Source: JANRKF01 sp033763575
GTDB taxonomy: Bacteria > Pseudomonadota > Alphaproteobacteria > Rickettsiales > SXRF01
Reading direction: 5' to 3'
Assembly: GCA_033763575.1 (NCBI GenBank)
Contig: JANRKF010000011.1
Span: 1-64,000, forward strand
Length of the DNA: 64,000 nt
Below the pieces are notes generated by a model. It had not been told where the DNA came from and made no database searches. It saw only the letters and a list, made by a program, of their open reading frames with translations. Positions 8,335 to 15,642 of this stretch are shown here, one piece after another; the stretch's first letter is position 1, and the number at the start of each line of letters is the position of its first letter. Made by a program: the position numbers and the translations under genes.

Positions 8335-8799
8335 TTATTTTCCTGGTTCTCTTTGGCCTGTTGGTTTTTCGTTTCCTCCGCGCAGATTGGCAAGCATTTG
8401 GTCGGCGATATCTACTTCTGGTCCAAGGCGAATCACTTTCGTAACTCCTTCCGGCGGCTCTGCATATTTTTCTTTCTCATTGAATACAGTAGCCAGAAAC
8501 GTGGGCGCATCCGATGCTATCAAGCCTTGTTCGCGCACATACCTAATAAGCACCGCCCCTCTATCTAAACGATGCACATTAAATTCCGGTGGAAATTCAG
8601 GCGGCGTAGGAGACGCATGATAAATCGGCAAATTATCTTGCACCATCAGCTGATACCCTTCCCCTTTATTTTTATTAAGGAATTCGACCGCCTCCACCAT
8701 TGTGCTCACTGAGTGACAATCATGCCCATCGCACAACTGTCGCTCCAAATCTTCTATGTACTCACTCTCACCTACCAATAATATTTTTTTCTTCATCAT
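8335..8799 (-). CDS. Small receiver-domain-like hypothetical protein
   Basis: 154 aa. The N-terminus (KKKILLVGESEYIEDLERQL) and YQLMVQDNLPI near residue 55 look like strands 1 and 3 of a response-regulator receiver domain with a possible phospho-acceptor Asp. The rest does not match a standard receiver (no clear K-P turn) and no output domain is present. It ends just before ilvB, so coexpression is likely. A 22-nt motif shared with the bdhA upstream region lies at 8897-8918, in the same orientation relative to the gene. Function unknown. Confidence 0.55.
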   Translation of the reverse strand: MMKKKILLVGESEYIEDLERQLCDGHDCHSVSTMVEAVEFLNKNKGEGYQLMVQDNLPIYHASPTPPEFPPEFNVHRLDRGAVLIRYVREQGLIASDAPTFLATVFNEKEKYAEPPEGVTKVIRLGPEVDIADQMLANLRGGNEKPTGQREPGK

Positions 8800-8896
8800 A
8801 AATACATCCCCCTGATTGCATCGTTAGAAGAACGGTCATTGTAACAGATTTTGTTGGTTTTCATTCTCTATTCCTTATTCATCTCATACAAAAAAC

Positions 8897-8918
8897 TGTC
8901 CCGGAAGGGGGTAAAATG
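8897..8918 (-). promoter_or_regulatory. Conserved intergenic motif, copy 1
   Basis: Read on the - strand it begins CATTTTACCCCCTTCCGGGA. It matches 44246-44267 at 21 of 22 positions. Both copies lie 100-170 bases upstream of a start codon, in the same orientation as the gene. It may be a regulator site; identity unknown. Confidence 0.45.
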
Positions 8919-8953
8919 CATTTTTTGCAAACTATTTTACATCAAGCTGATTT

Positions 8954-9862
8954 TTATGAGAAAAATAATGAGGTGGATGGAAGCTGGTGTTTAAACCACG
9001 TCACCTGCCGTTTGGCATAGTTGCGGGTTTTCTGCTGCATGGCGGAAATGGCTGCATCCAGAGAAATTTCTTTTTTAATATAAGCAGTTAGCTCGCGAAC
9101 GCCTATTATTTTAGTCAGGGGAATTGAGGAATTGAGGAATTGAGGAATTGAGGAATCAGTTCTCCAGTTCTTCAATTCTTCAATTCCACTTACTTCCTCC
9201 ACCGCCCCTTGCTCTATCATTTGCAGCACGCGGGCGTCGCATCTTGCATATAGCTCGGCACGCGGCAACTCGACGATTTCCAGTTGGAACCGCTCCGGCG
9301 CATAAAAAGGCGCGGATTTTTGCTGCTGCCAGAATGAAAGCGGCTTGCCGCTGCCCAGCCATACCGCATAGGCCCGCACCAGCCGCTGCTTATCCACCAC
9401 TTTGAGGCGGGTGAAAAACGCCGGATCGACGGCGCGGAGGCGCTCGGCAAACGCGTCTTTCCCCATCTGCCCATAATCGCTCTCCGCCTGGGAGCGCACC
9501 GCCTCGTCGATGTCGGGAATGTCCGCCATGCCCTGCATCAGCGCCTTCAGATACAGCCCGGTGCCGCCGACCACGATCGGCGTCTGGCCCTGCGAAAGCG
9601 CCCAGTCGATTTCCATCTTGGCGAGCCGGAGCCATTTGCCCGCCGAAAACTGCTCATCGGCAGGGGCAAAACCATAGAGCCTGTGCGGCGTGCTGGCTTC
9701 CTCATCGGCGCTGGGGCGGGCGGTCAGGATCCGCAGGTCGCGGTAGACCTGCTGCGAATCGGCATTGATGATGACACCATTCGTTTGCTCTGCTAAGAGC
9801 AGGGCGCGGGCCGATTTTCCGGAAGCGGTGGGGCCGCCTATGATAATGATTTTCTGGTGCAT
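8954..9862 (-). CDS. miaA: tRNA dimethylallyltransferase, with repeat-derived internal segment
   Basis: 302 aa. It transfers dimethylallyl to A37 of tRNAs reading U-starting codons. P-loop GGPTASGKSARA at residues 8-19, VINADSQQVYRDL, TARPSADEE, GGTGLYLKALM, and late KIIGVREL...KQQTRNYAKRQVTWFKH support this. Between about residues 225 and 248 a segment EELKNWRTDSSIPQFLNSSI is encoded by a tandem repeat (9121-9187) and replaces the normal helix-loop. The conserved motifs around it are in frame, so the protein is probably functional. The start overlaps the divergent serB start region. Confidence 0.92.
   Translation of the reverse strand: MHQKIIIIGGPTASGKSARALLLAEQTNGVIINADSQQVYRDLRILTARPSADEEASTPHRLYGFAPADEQFSAGKWLRLAKMEIDWALSQGQTPIVVGGTGLYLKALMQGMADIPDIDEAVRSQAESDYGQMGKDAFAERLRAVDPAFFTRLKVVDKQRLVRAYAVWLGSGKPLSFWQQQKSAPFYAPERFQLEIVELPRAELYARCDARVLQMIEQGAVEEVSGIEELKNWRTDSSIPQFLNSSIPLTKIIGVRELTAYIKKEISLDAAISAMQQKTRNYAKRQVTWFKHQLPSTSLFFS
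9121..9187 (-). repeat. Tandem and inverted short repeat inside miaA
   Basis: Four copies of the 8-mer GAATTGAG at 9121-9152, then a diverged inverted set (CTTCAATTCTTCAATTCC) to 9187. The two halves can fold into a hairpin. It encodes part of MiaA in frame. Confidence 0.8.
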
Positions 9863-10676
9863 GACGATGGACTATATTGCAACGCTCTTCACACACAACC
9901 CCCAAGACATTGAAGTTTTCAAGCAGGGGCTTTCCATCATCCGCGAGGGGCGGAAGGAAGAGGGGGTGTATGAGATTATTTTCTCGGCCACGAGCCACGA
10001 TCCACGAGCCACGAGCCACGATCTTGTGATCGAACCCTACCCGCCCGCGCCCAAAAAACTGCTCATCAGCGATATGGATTCGACGATGATCCACCAGGAA
10101 TGCATCGACGAGCTGGCCGATTTCGTGGGGAAAAAAGCCCATGTCGCGGCGATTACCGAGCGCGCCATGAACGGCGAGATGGTGTTTGAAGAGGCGCTGC
10201 GCGAACGGGTGGCGTTGCTGAAAGGCCTGCCGGTCGAAAAATTACAGCAATGTTTCGATGAGCGCATTACCGCGATGGACGGGGCGAAGGAGCTGGTCTC
10301 GGCCTTTAAGGCAAGCGGCGGCAAAGCGGTGCTGGTCTCCGGCGGGTTCACGTTTTTTACCGAGCGCGTAGCCAGAATGCTCGGCTTTGATGAGCATTAT
10401 GCGAATATTCTGGAAGTGGAAAATGGCAGGCTCACCGGCACGGTGCGCGAGCCAATCCTAGGCAAGGAAGCCAAGCTCGCCGAGCTGCATAGGCAGTGTA
10501 AATTGCTGGGCTGCCAGCCTGAAAACGTGATTGCGATCGGGGACGGGGCGAATGATCTGCCGATGCTGAAAGAAGCCGGACTCGGTATTGCCACCCACGC
10601 CAAACCCGTGGTCGCCGCCCAGGTGAAATCCCGCATCAACCACGGCGACCTGAGCAGTATCCTCTACGTGTTGTGA
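9861..10676 (+). CDS. serB: Phosphoserine phosphatase
   Basis: About 271 aa. Last step of serine synthesis. HAD motifs: I LLISDMDSTMI (Asp nucleophile DMDST), II VLVSGGFTFF, III K in LGKEAKLAEL, IV GDGANDLPML. The N-terminal ~85 residues form the usual alphaproteobacterial pre-domain. Starts at 9861 (M-T-M) or 9867 are both possible; the gene is back to back with miaA (start 9862), so both mRNAs must have almost no leader or overlap. Codons at 9988-10022 lie in a heptamer repeat giving ATSHDPRATSHD just before the catalytic domain. Confidence 0.93.
   Translation: MTMDYIATLFTHNPQDIEVFKQGLSIIREGRKEEGVYEIIFSATSHDPRATSHDLVIEPYPPAPKKLLISDMDSTMIHQECIDELADFVGKKAHVAAITERAMNGEMVFEEALRERVALLKGLPVEKLQQCFDERITAMDGAKELVSAFKASGGKAVLVSGGFTFFTERVARMLGFDEHYANILEVENGRLTGTVREPILGKEAKLAELHRQCKLLGCQPENVIAIGDGANDLPMLKEAGLGIATHAKPVVAAQVKSRINHGDLSSILYVL
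9988..10022 (+). repeat. Heptamer tandem repeat inside serB
   Basis: Five 7-mers: CCACGAG, CCACGAT, CCACGAG, CCACGAG, CCACGAT. Encodes the repeated tripeptide-rich linker ATSHDPRATSHD between the N-terminal domain and the HAD core. Confidence 0.85.
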
Positions 10677-10682
10677 AACAGC

Positions 10683-11795
10683 TTATGCTTTCAGCGATGG
10701 GCCAGCCAAATTCGGATTTATTGCGCCCGGATTTTGTTTTCTGACTTCCAAATCGGCACCGCTTTGCACCAGATAATCCACACCCGTGAGAGGAGCGATA
10801 TCTGAGGTTTTGAAGCCTTTGACTGCCGTTGGTTTTTCTTTCGGGGGGGCGTTTTTATCTATGGTAGCTTTAGCATCATTAAGTTCTTCAAGCATTTCGC
10901 CGATCTCGTCGGGGGTTTTGCCGTCGGCGGTCAATTTGGCGGTGACCTTCGTTTTAAAATCCGAAAGTTTCGTGGTGACGCCCGCTTGCACCAGCGTCGT
11001 CGCCTTATGGATGGCTTCTTCAGGATTGCTGACATCGAGCCTGTCCAGCACCCCGGTTTTATTCAGCGCCTCAATCAATTTTTCATTGGTTGCGACTTGT
11101 CTTACAGTATTGTCGTATATTTCCAGATGCTTATCGAGCGCCTTGGCGTAAACCGCATCATCCTCGCCCGCTCCTTTTGCGCGGAAAGTTCCATCAAAGA
11201 AATCATGGCCTGCCTTATCTTTTTTGAGCAACAGCTTGCGAACTTCCAGCTTGTCTTCCCCTTTGGACATGATAGCCTCTGCCTCGTTCAGCCCAATCAG
11301 TTGCGGCAGGTGTTTGCCATCGGAGTCTTTGGCATTCAGCACGTTTTTAACTGCCGGTTCTGCACGGCCTACACCCAGCGGCCAGCTTTTCAGGGCGAGC
11401 AGGGCAGCGCTCGGCTTACCATCAGTATCTTTAGCGTCCATCAACGCCGTCATCGTGGCCGGGTCGCTCGTCAGTGCACCAAGTGCCTTAACGGCAGCTT
11501 CGCGCTGTTTATAGATTAGGGCGGCTGTCTTTTTGTCGCTTCCGCTTGCGTCCGCTTGCGGGAACTGGTTGATAACGGACTGAACGAGGTTGAAGCTCAC
11601 GGTGCCGCTTTGGCTGGACTGGATGACGTCTTTGGTCACGATTTTAGGATTGGCCTCGATAAGCGCGCTCATTTTTTCTACCTGCTCGCCCATTTGCGCC
11701 GTGCGTGCATCGATATCAATCGTGCCTGCCTTATAATCGGCTTCGATTTTATTGGCAGCAACCACAACGGCCTTTAATTCTGCTTCGGTAGCCAT
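10683..11795 (-). CDS. Hypothetical protein with ankyrin-like segments
   Basis: 370 aa, strongly expressed-looking start (AGGAG 7 nt before the ATG at 11795). No signal peptide. Several segments have the ankyrin flavour D-x-D-G-x-x-x-x-x-L-x-L: MDAKDTDGKPSAALLAL (about 118-134), LNAKDSDGKHLPQLIGL (about 152-168), KKDKAGHDFF, and a C-terminal YLVQSGADLEVRKQN. The N-terminal 90 residues are helical and charged. This looks like a degenerate ankyrin or similar solenoid, possibly a host- or phage-directed effector; that role is speculation. Convergent with serB; upstream 284 bp shared divergently with the VirB2-like gene. Confidence 0.55.
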   Translation of the reverse strand: MATEAELKAVVVAANKIEADYKAGTIDIDARTAQMGEQVEKMSALIEANPKIVTKDVIQSSQSGTVSFNLVQSVINQFPQADASGSDKKTAALIYKQREAAVKALGALTSDPATMTALMDAKDTDGKPSAALLALKSWPLGVGRAEPAVKNVLNAKDSDGKHLPQLIGLNEAEAIMSKGEDKLEVRKLLLKKDKAGHDFFDGTFRAKGAGEDDAVYAKALDKHLEIYDNTVRQVATNEKLIEALNKTGVLDRLDVSNPEEAIHKATTLVQAGVTTKLSDFKTKVTAKLTADGKTPDEIGEMLEELNDAKATIDKNAPPKEKPTAVKGFKTSDIAPLTGVDYLVQSGADLEVRKQNPGAINPNLAGPSLKA

Positions 11796-12079
11796 GTCAC
11801 GTCTCCTGTCTTGGTTTTTGGTATATCGCAGTTCTCAATATACCAGTCATAACGTGCCCATACTATGCTCAAAGTATGAATTATTTGTTACAATAGGCCA
11901 TAAAAGCCTAAAAACCCAGCCATTGTCACAAAAGCTTCATACTTCATCTTTTGTAAACCACTGCCCGCTATGGTACTTTTATCTTGTCTGGATATTCCAG
12001 GCGGGATGCTTATGAGACGGCCTTTCGTGCCTAGGGACATAAGTGTTTTTAATGACGTTTTGAAGTAAAGGTTTTTATT
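11796..12079. other. Divergent intergenic region upstream of pilin gene
   Basis: Contains regulatory sequence for two divergent genes. A hairpin in the pilin leader pairs CTTATG (12009-12014) with CATAAG (12038-12043) around an inner GGC/GCC stem. A possible promoter for the pilin gene (TTGTCT then TGCTTA with 17-bp spacing) is weak. No small gene seen. Confidence 0.4.
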
Positions 12080-12451
12080 ATGAAAACTCAAACCAAAGAC
12101 TTGGCACTCACCTGGCAGGCTTCCCTGCTGGTGGTGCTTGCGGCCTTTGTCATGCTCTTGCCTGACATGGCCCACGCTACCGATACCCGCATGGGTAACG
12201 TGCTCTGCACGGTATCTCTGTGGTTCACCGGCAACACCGGTAAAGGTCTTGCCACCATTGCTATTACCGTGATCGGTATCGGCGCACTCCTGGGTAAAGT
12301 ATCCTGGGGTATGGCGATGATCGTCGGTATCGGCGTGGCGATCGTATTTGGTGCCTCTGCTATCGTATCCACCATGGGTGCGGGTGCGGCCGGCGGCCAG
12401 GTAGGTAACACCCAGAACCAGGGCACCAACTGCTACACGCAGGCTGCGTAA
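12080..12451 (+). CDS. TrbC/VirB2-family pilin-like protein
   Basis: 123 aa. A signal peptide (KTQTKDLALTWQ..., hydrophobic LLVVLAAFVMLLP, cleavage near HA-TDT) precedes a mature protein with two membrane helices (GLATIAITVIGIGALLGKVSW and MAMIVGIGVAIVFGASAIVS), as in VirB2/TrbC major pilins of type IV secretion and conjugation systems. Two Cys (VLCTV and NCYTQ) could form a disulfide. Codons are strongly biased (GGT, GTA, ATC), suggesting high expression. No other virB gene is nearby, so the rest of the apparatus must be elsewhere. A strong terminator follows. Confidence 0.8.
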   Translation: MKTQTKDLALTWQASLLVVLAAFVMLLPDMAHATDTRMGNVLCTVSLWFTGNTGKGLATIAITVIGIGALLGKVSWGMAMIVGIGVAIVFGASAIVSTMGAGAAGGQVGNTQNQGTNCYTQAA

Positions 12452-12470
12452 CCTTAGTTCGCTACTCAAA

Positions 12471-12503
12471 AAGCCCCGCATGGAAACATGCGGGGCTTTT
12501 TTA
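12471..12503 (+). terminator. Rho-independent terminator of the pilin gene
   Basis: AAGCCCCGCATG (12471-12482), tetraloop GAAA, CATGCGGGGCTT (12487-12498), then TTTTT. A perfect 12-bp stem with a GNRA loop and T-tract. Confidence 0.95.
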
Positions 12504-12508
12504 TTGCC

Positions 12509-12631
12509 AGAGGCTTTTCATTCCGCCCGCCACGTCGTTATCCTGCGGTCTCGGCTTGCTCATGTACTTGGCTGTACACTTCGCTGCGCCTCGCCTTGGC
12601 TGCCTAGTGGCGGACGAAAGCAAAAGCCTCT
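12509..12631 (+). repeat. Palindromic element R3
   Basis: Outer arms AGAGGCTTTT (12509-12518) and AAAAGCCTCT (12622-12631) form a perfect 10-bp inverted repeat. The interior 12519-12621 is identical to R4 over 103 bp. Central hairpin TGTAC (12563-12567) and GTACA (12574-12578). Lies between the pilin terminator and ybhB. Confidence 0.92.
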
Positions 12632-12638
12632 TAATCCA

Positions 12639-13295
12639 TTAAGGGCGATTGCTATAGGTTCCCACCGCTTCGGCAGTGGCCATCGTATGCTTGCCGATGG
12701 CTTCCATGGCCTGTTTGCCGGTGAAATTGCCGGAAAGATCCAGCGACGGCGTATCCAGCGCGTAAATGCGGAAATGATAGTGGTGGAGGCGTTCGTCGTT
12801 CCATGGCGGGCAGGGGCCGTCATAACCGCCGAACGACCCTTTCATGAAGCTCGCATAATCATTCTGCCCGTTCACGCCATAGCTGGTTTTGCCCACCGGC
12901 TTGCCTGTTTGCTTGTATCCGCTGCTATCCTGCCCCTGCTTGATCGAAGTGACGTCGGCGGGGATGTCCACCAGCACCCAGTGGTAAAAATCCTGACGCG
13001 GCATATCGGCCGGCAGGGTTTTGCCCTCCTTGTTGGCGTCGTCAAAGCTTGCGGGCACGTCCGGATCGACCACGAGCAGCGCAAACGACTTCGTGCCTTT
13101 CGGCGCGCCCGACCAGCGGATTTGCGGGTTGAGGTTGCCGCCGTTCTTGGTCTTTCCCTTGCCGTCAGGCATGCAGAAGGCGAAATTCGGCGGGATGCGG
13201 TCGCCCTTGCCGATGCCGCCGAGATCAACCTTCAGTGCATAGGCCGGTGAGCAAAGAAGGCTCGATGCCGCACATGTAAATAATATTTTTTTCAT
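12639..13295 (-). CDS. YbhB/YbcL family (PEBP-like) exported protein
   Basis: 218 aa. PEBP fold proteins of this kind bind small anionic ligands; physiological role in bacteria unclear. The signal peptide MKKILFTCAASSLLCSPAYA is cleaved before LKVDLGG. Family signatures: NFAFCMPDGKGKTKNGGNLNPQI-type N-terminal block, FALLVVDPDVP, YHWVLVDIPA, GYDGPCPPWNDERLHHYHFRIYALD. The start at 13295 is fixed by AAGGAG 7 nt upstream and by the signal peptide, although the frame is open to 13400. Residues DPD and GPCPP are the ligand pocket of the family. Confidence 0.9.
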   Translation of the reverse strand: MKKILFTCAASSLLCSPAYALKVDLGGIGKGDRIPPNFAFCMPDGKGKTKNGGNLNPQIRWSGAPKGTKSFALLVVDPDVPASFDDANKEGKTLPADMPRQDFYHWVLVDIPADVTSIKQGQDSSGYKQTGKPVGKTSYGVNGQNDYASFMKGSFGGYDGPCPPWNDERLHHYHFRIYALDTPSLDLSGNFTGKQAMEAIGKHTMATAEAVGTYSNRP

Positions 13296-13320
13296 AAAAC
13301 GCTCCTTATAAAGATGTAAA

Positions 13321-14838
13321 TTATTGACGCACGAAGATGGTAATATGGTCATCGCGGAATACTTCCTTCCAGCCGGTGCGCTGTGCAAAAAGCCGCCCAA
13401 GCTCGCGTTCGGCGAACATGGTATAGGCGATAACGCCGTCGATAGGGTAGCTATCCACCACCGCTTCCCAGCCGGGCTGCCCCGCCCAGATGTGGTGAAA
13501 ATCCCGGATCACCTTGTCCGGATAGGCGGTTTCCACCCGCCCGTCGAGGAATACCGGAAGCCCGCCGCCCGACAGATACAAAACCACCGCCCCCAGGCCG
13601 TAATCATTCAGGAAACGGTGGTGGGGGTACTGTTTCTGGGCGAAGGCGATGCCGGGTTGATAGGCGGCGTAGGGCGCTATGTTTTCCATGCCGAAGAGAC
13701 GCACTCCAAGCGGTGTGGCGAGTACGCCAAACGTCGCCGCCCATGCCAGCGATGTCATGACGATCACATGCCTCGAATGGGTAACGAAGATGTTATCGTG
13801 CATCCGCCCTGCCCATGCCTTGAACGCGGGCACGCCCCGGCGGCTGGGATTTTCTGCGATATTTTGGGCGATATAATAGGCAAGGAGCGGGCAGGAAAAA
13901 AGATAAAAAAACATCCAGTAGCGAATGCAGGTAAAGGCCAGCAGCAGAAAACCGAAGGCCAGCAGATTTTCCGCGAAGGCAGGCTTCGAGGCGTAGCGCA
14001 GCGCGTAATACAGGAAAACCGGTATGTAAAGCTGGTTGGCGAAAAACCCCCAGTCGGTGACGGAGGGCTGGAATTCGTTGGTGAAGCGGAAACTGAATTT
14101 CCCGATCATCGAAAACACCACGCCCAAAATGTCTTCCATACCAAAAGGCGAGACCAAAAGCCCGGCGATACTGAGCAGCCCGACGGCGACAAGATGCGCC
14201 ATGAGCCGCCAGTCGCGCTCCAGAAGCGCCTGCAACCCGAACGCGCCGAGCAGTACAAATGCGATGATGAAGCCGCCATGCAGATTCACCCATAGCGGCA
14301 TGAGCGCGGGCATCGCATACCACCACCACACGCGCCAGCCGCGATAGCGCACGAACAGCGCGAGCATGAAAAGAAACGCCAGAAACAGGTTGCTCACCCA
14401 CATCGACCGCAGATGCAGCACGGTAGACATCATCACCAGCAGCACCGGGAAAAAAGAGGCGATGCCGCTTCCGCCCGAGCATAACAGGCAGGCGCGATAT
14501 AAAAATACCATGGTCATGGCGATGGTGACGATGTTGAACATCAACGGCCCGGCCCAGCCGAACCGCGCATGCAGGGCGCTGATTGCCATATCCCACAGCC
14601 ATGAAACATTCACCCAGCCATGCTCCGGCGCGGTGAACGACCATGTGTTGGGCGGGGTGAGGCTGCCCGAAGCGCGGATCAGGTCGCCCGCCGCCATGTG
14701 CCATGCCGTGTCCGTATCCATGAGCAGCGCCGGGACATTGAGGCATAACGCGATGATAATGCCCGCAAAAAGCAGGTAGGACGTGAAAAAAGCTACAGAT
14801 TTCTGCTGCATGTATACCTTGATTGGTTGAATTGCCAT
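13321..14838 (-). CDS. Polytopic membrane protein, possible GT-C-type glycosyltransferase
   Basis: 505 aa with about ten to twelve predicted helices. After the first helix comes an extracytoplasmic loop MDTDTAWHMAAGDLIRASG...PNTWSFT, a pattern (acidic pair followed by W-H) seen in GT-C lipid-linked sugar transferases. The C-terminal ~130 residues are soluble and periplasmic, with YLSGGGLPVFLDGRVETAYP. Function is inferred from topology and loop only. Start 14838 or the Met at 14811. Divergent from the NifU-like gene 43 bp away. Confidence 0.6.
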   Translation of the reverse strand: MAIQPIKVYMQQKSVAFFTSYLLFAGIIIALCLNVPALLMDTDTAWHMAAGDLIRASGSLTPPNTWSFTAPEHGWVNVSWLWDMAISALHARFGWAGPLMFNIVTIAMTMVFLYRACLLCSGGSGIASFFPVLLVMMSTVLHLRSMWVSNLFLAFLFMLALFVRYRGWRVWWWYAMPALMPLWVNLHGGFIIAFVLLGAFGLQALLERDWRLMAHLVAVGLLSIAGLLVSPFGMEDILGVVFSMIGKFSFRFTNEFQPSVTDWGFFANQLYIPVFLYYALRYASKPAFAENLLAFGFLLLAFTCIRYWMFFYLFSCPLLAYYIAQNIAENPSRRGVPAFKAWAGRMHDNIFVTHSRHVIVMTSLAWAATFGVLATPLGVRLFGMENIAPYAAYQPGIAFAQKQYPHHRFLNDYGLGAVVLYLSGGGLPVFLDGRVETAYPDKVIRDFHHIWAGQPGWEAVVDSYPIDGVIAYTMFAERELGRLFAQRTGWKEVFRDDHITIFVRQ

Positions 14839-14881
14839 CAGTATGGACTATATACACCATAGAAAATCCAAAGGAAAACAT

Positions 14882-15436
14882 ATGTTCATCCAGACTGAAT
14901 CCACCCCCAATCCGCTCACGCTGAAATTCACTCCCGGCGTCGACGTCATGTCCACGGGAACCGTGTTTTTTACCGGCAGGGAAGATGCGAGCATCTCGCC
15001 GCTGGCCACCGCATTGTTCGACATCGAAGGGGTGAATGCGGTTTTCCTCGGCAGCGATTTCATCACCGTCACCAAGGACGAAGCCTCGCACTGGGAGGCG
15101 CTGAAACCGATACTCCTCACCGCGATCATGGATCATTTCATGGCCGGAAAACCGGTGCTGCTGAAAGGCGGTGAAACCGCCGTCGCGGCAAGCGATGCCG
15201 ACGATTCCGACCTGGTAAAACAAATCAAGGAGCTGATCGAAACCCGCGTGCGCCCGGCGGTGGCGCAGGATGGCGGCGACATCATCTTCCACGGTTTCGC
15301 CGACGGCATCGTGACGCTCGAACTGCACGGCTCCTGCTCCGGCTGCCCCAGCAGTACCGTGACCCTCAAAAACGGCATTGAGAATATGCTGAAGCATTAT
15401 GTGCCGGAAGTGATCGCGGTGGAGGCGGTCGCCTGA
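14882..15436 (+). CDS. NifU-like Fe-S scaffold protein (NfuA type)
   Basis: 184 aa. The N-terminal Nfu domain (MFIQTESTPNPLTLKF, residues 1-90) and C-terminal NifU domain with the cluster-binding C-x-x-C in GSCSGCPSSTVTLKNGIE. It delivers Fe-S clusters to apoproteins; this architecture is standard in alphaproteobacteria. The ATG at 14882 has AAAGGA upstream. The last base of the TGA is the first base of element R4's outer arm. Confidence 0.93.
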   Translation: MFIQTESTPNPLTLKFTPGVDVMSTGTVFFTGREDASISPLATALFDIEGVNAVFLGSDFITVTKDEASHWEALKPILLTAIMDHFMAGKPVLLKGGETAVAASDADDSDLVKQIKELIETRVRPAVAQDGGDIIFHGFADGIVTLELHGSCSGCPSSTVTLKNGIENMLKHYVPEVIAVEAVA

Positions 15437-15558
15437 AGCATTCTTCATTCCGCCCGCCACGTCGTTATCCTGCGGTCTCGGCTTGCTCATGTACTTGGCT
15501 GTACACTTCGCTGCGCCTCGCCTTGGCTGCCTAGTGGCGGACGAAAGCAAGAATGCTT
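15436..15558 (+). repeat. Palindromic element R4
   Basis: Outer arms AAGCATTCTT (15436-15445) and AAGAATGCTT (15549-15558), a perfect inverted repeat different from that of R3. The interior (15446-15548) is identical to R3 over 103 bp. Hairpin TGTAC 15490-15494, GTACA 15501-15505. Starts inside the nifU-like stop codon. Confidence 0.92.
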
Positions 15559-15642
15559 TGTTGCCATTCGGTGCATAAAATACTGGCTATTCTAAGGCTT
15601 CCTGCTATTTTCCTGACTCCTGTAACCTTTGTAATGTGACTT

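Noticed and set aside
9121..9187. Possible CRISPR-like array in miaA
   Set aside because: Units are 8 bp without spacers; a simple tandem repeat.
12509..12631. R elements as ordinary intrinsic terminators
   Set aside because: No T-tract after the stem, long asymmetric core, and copies occur inside coding regions and upstream of genes.
13793..15550. A 585-codon open frame on the - strand across several features
   Set aside because: It runs antisense or out of frame to the membrane protein, the NifU-like gene and R4; its composition (His/Arg/Gly-rich) is that of a GC-rich shadow frame.
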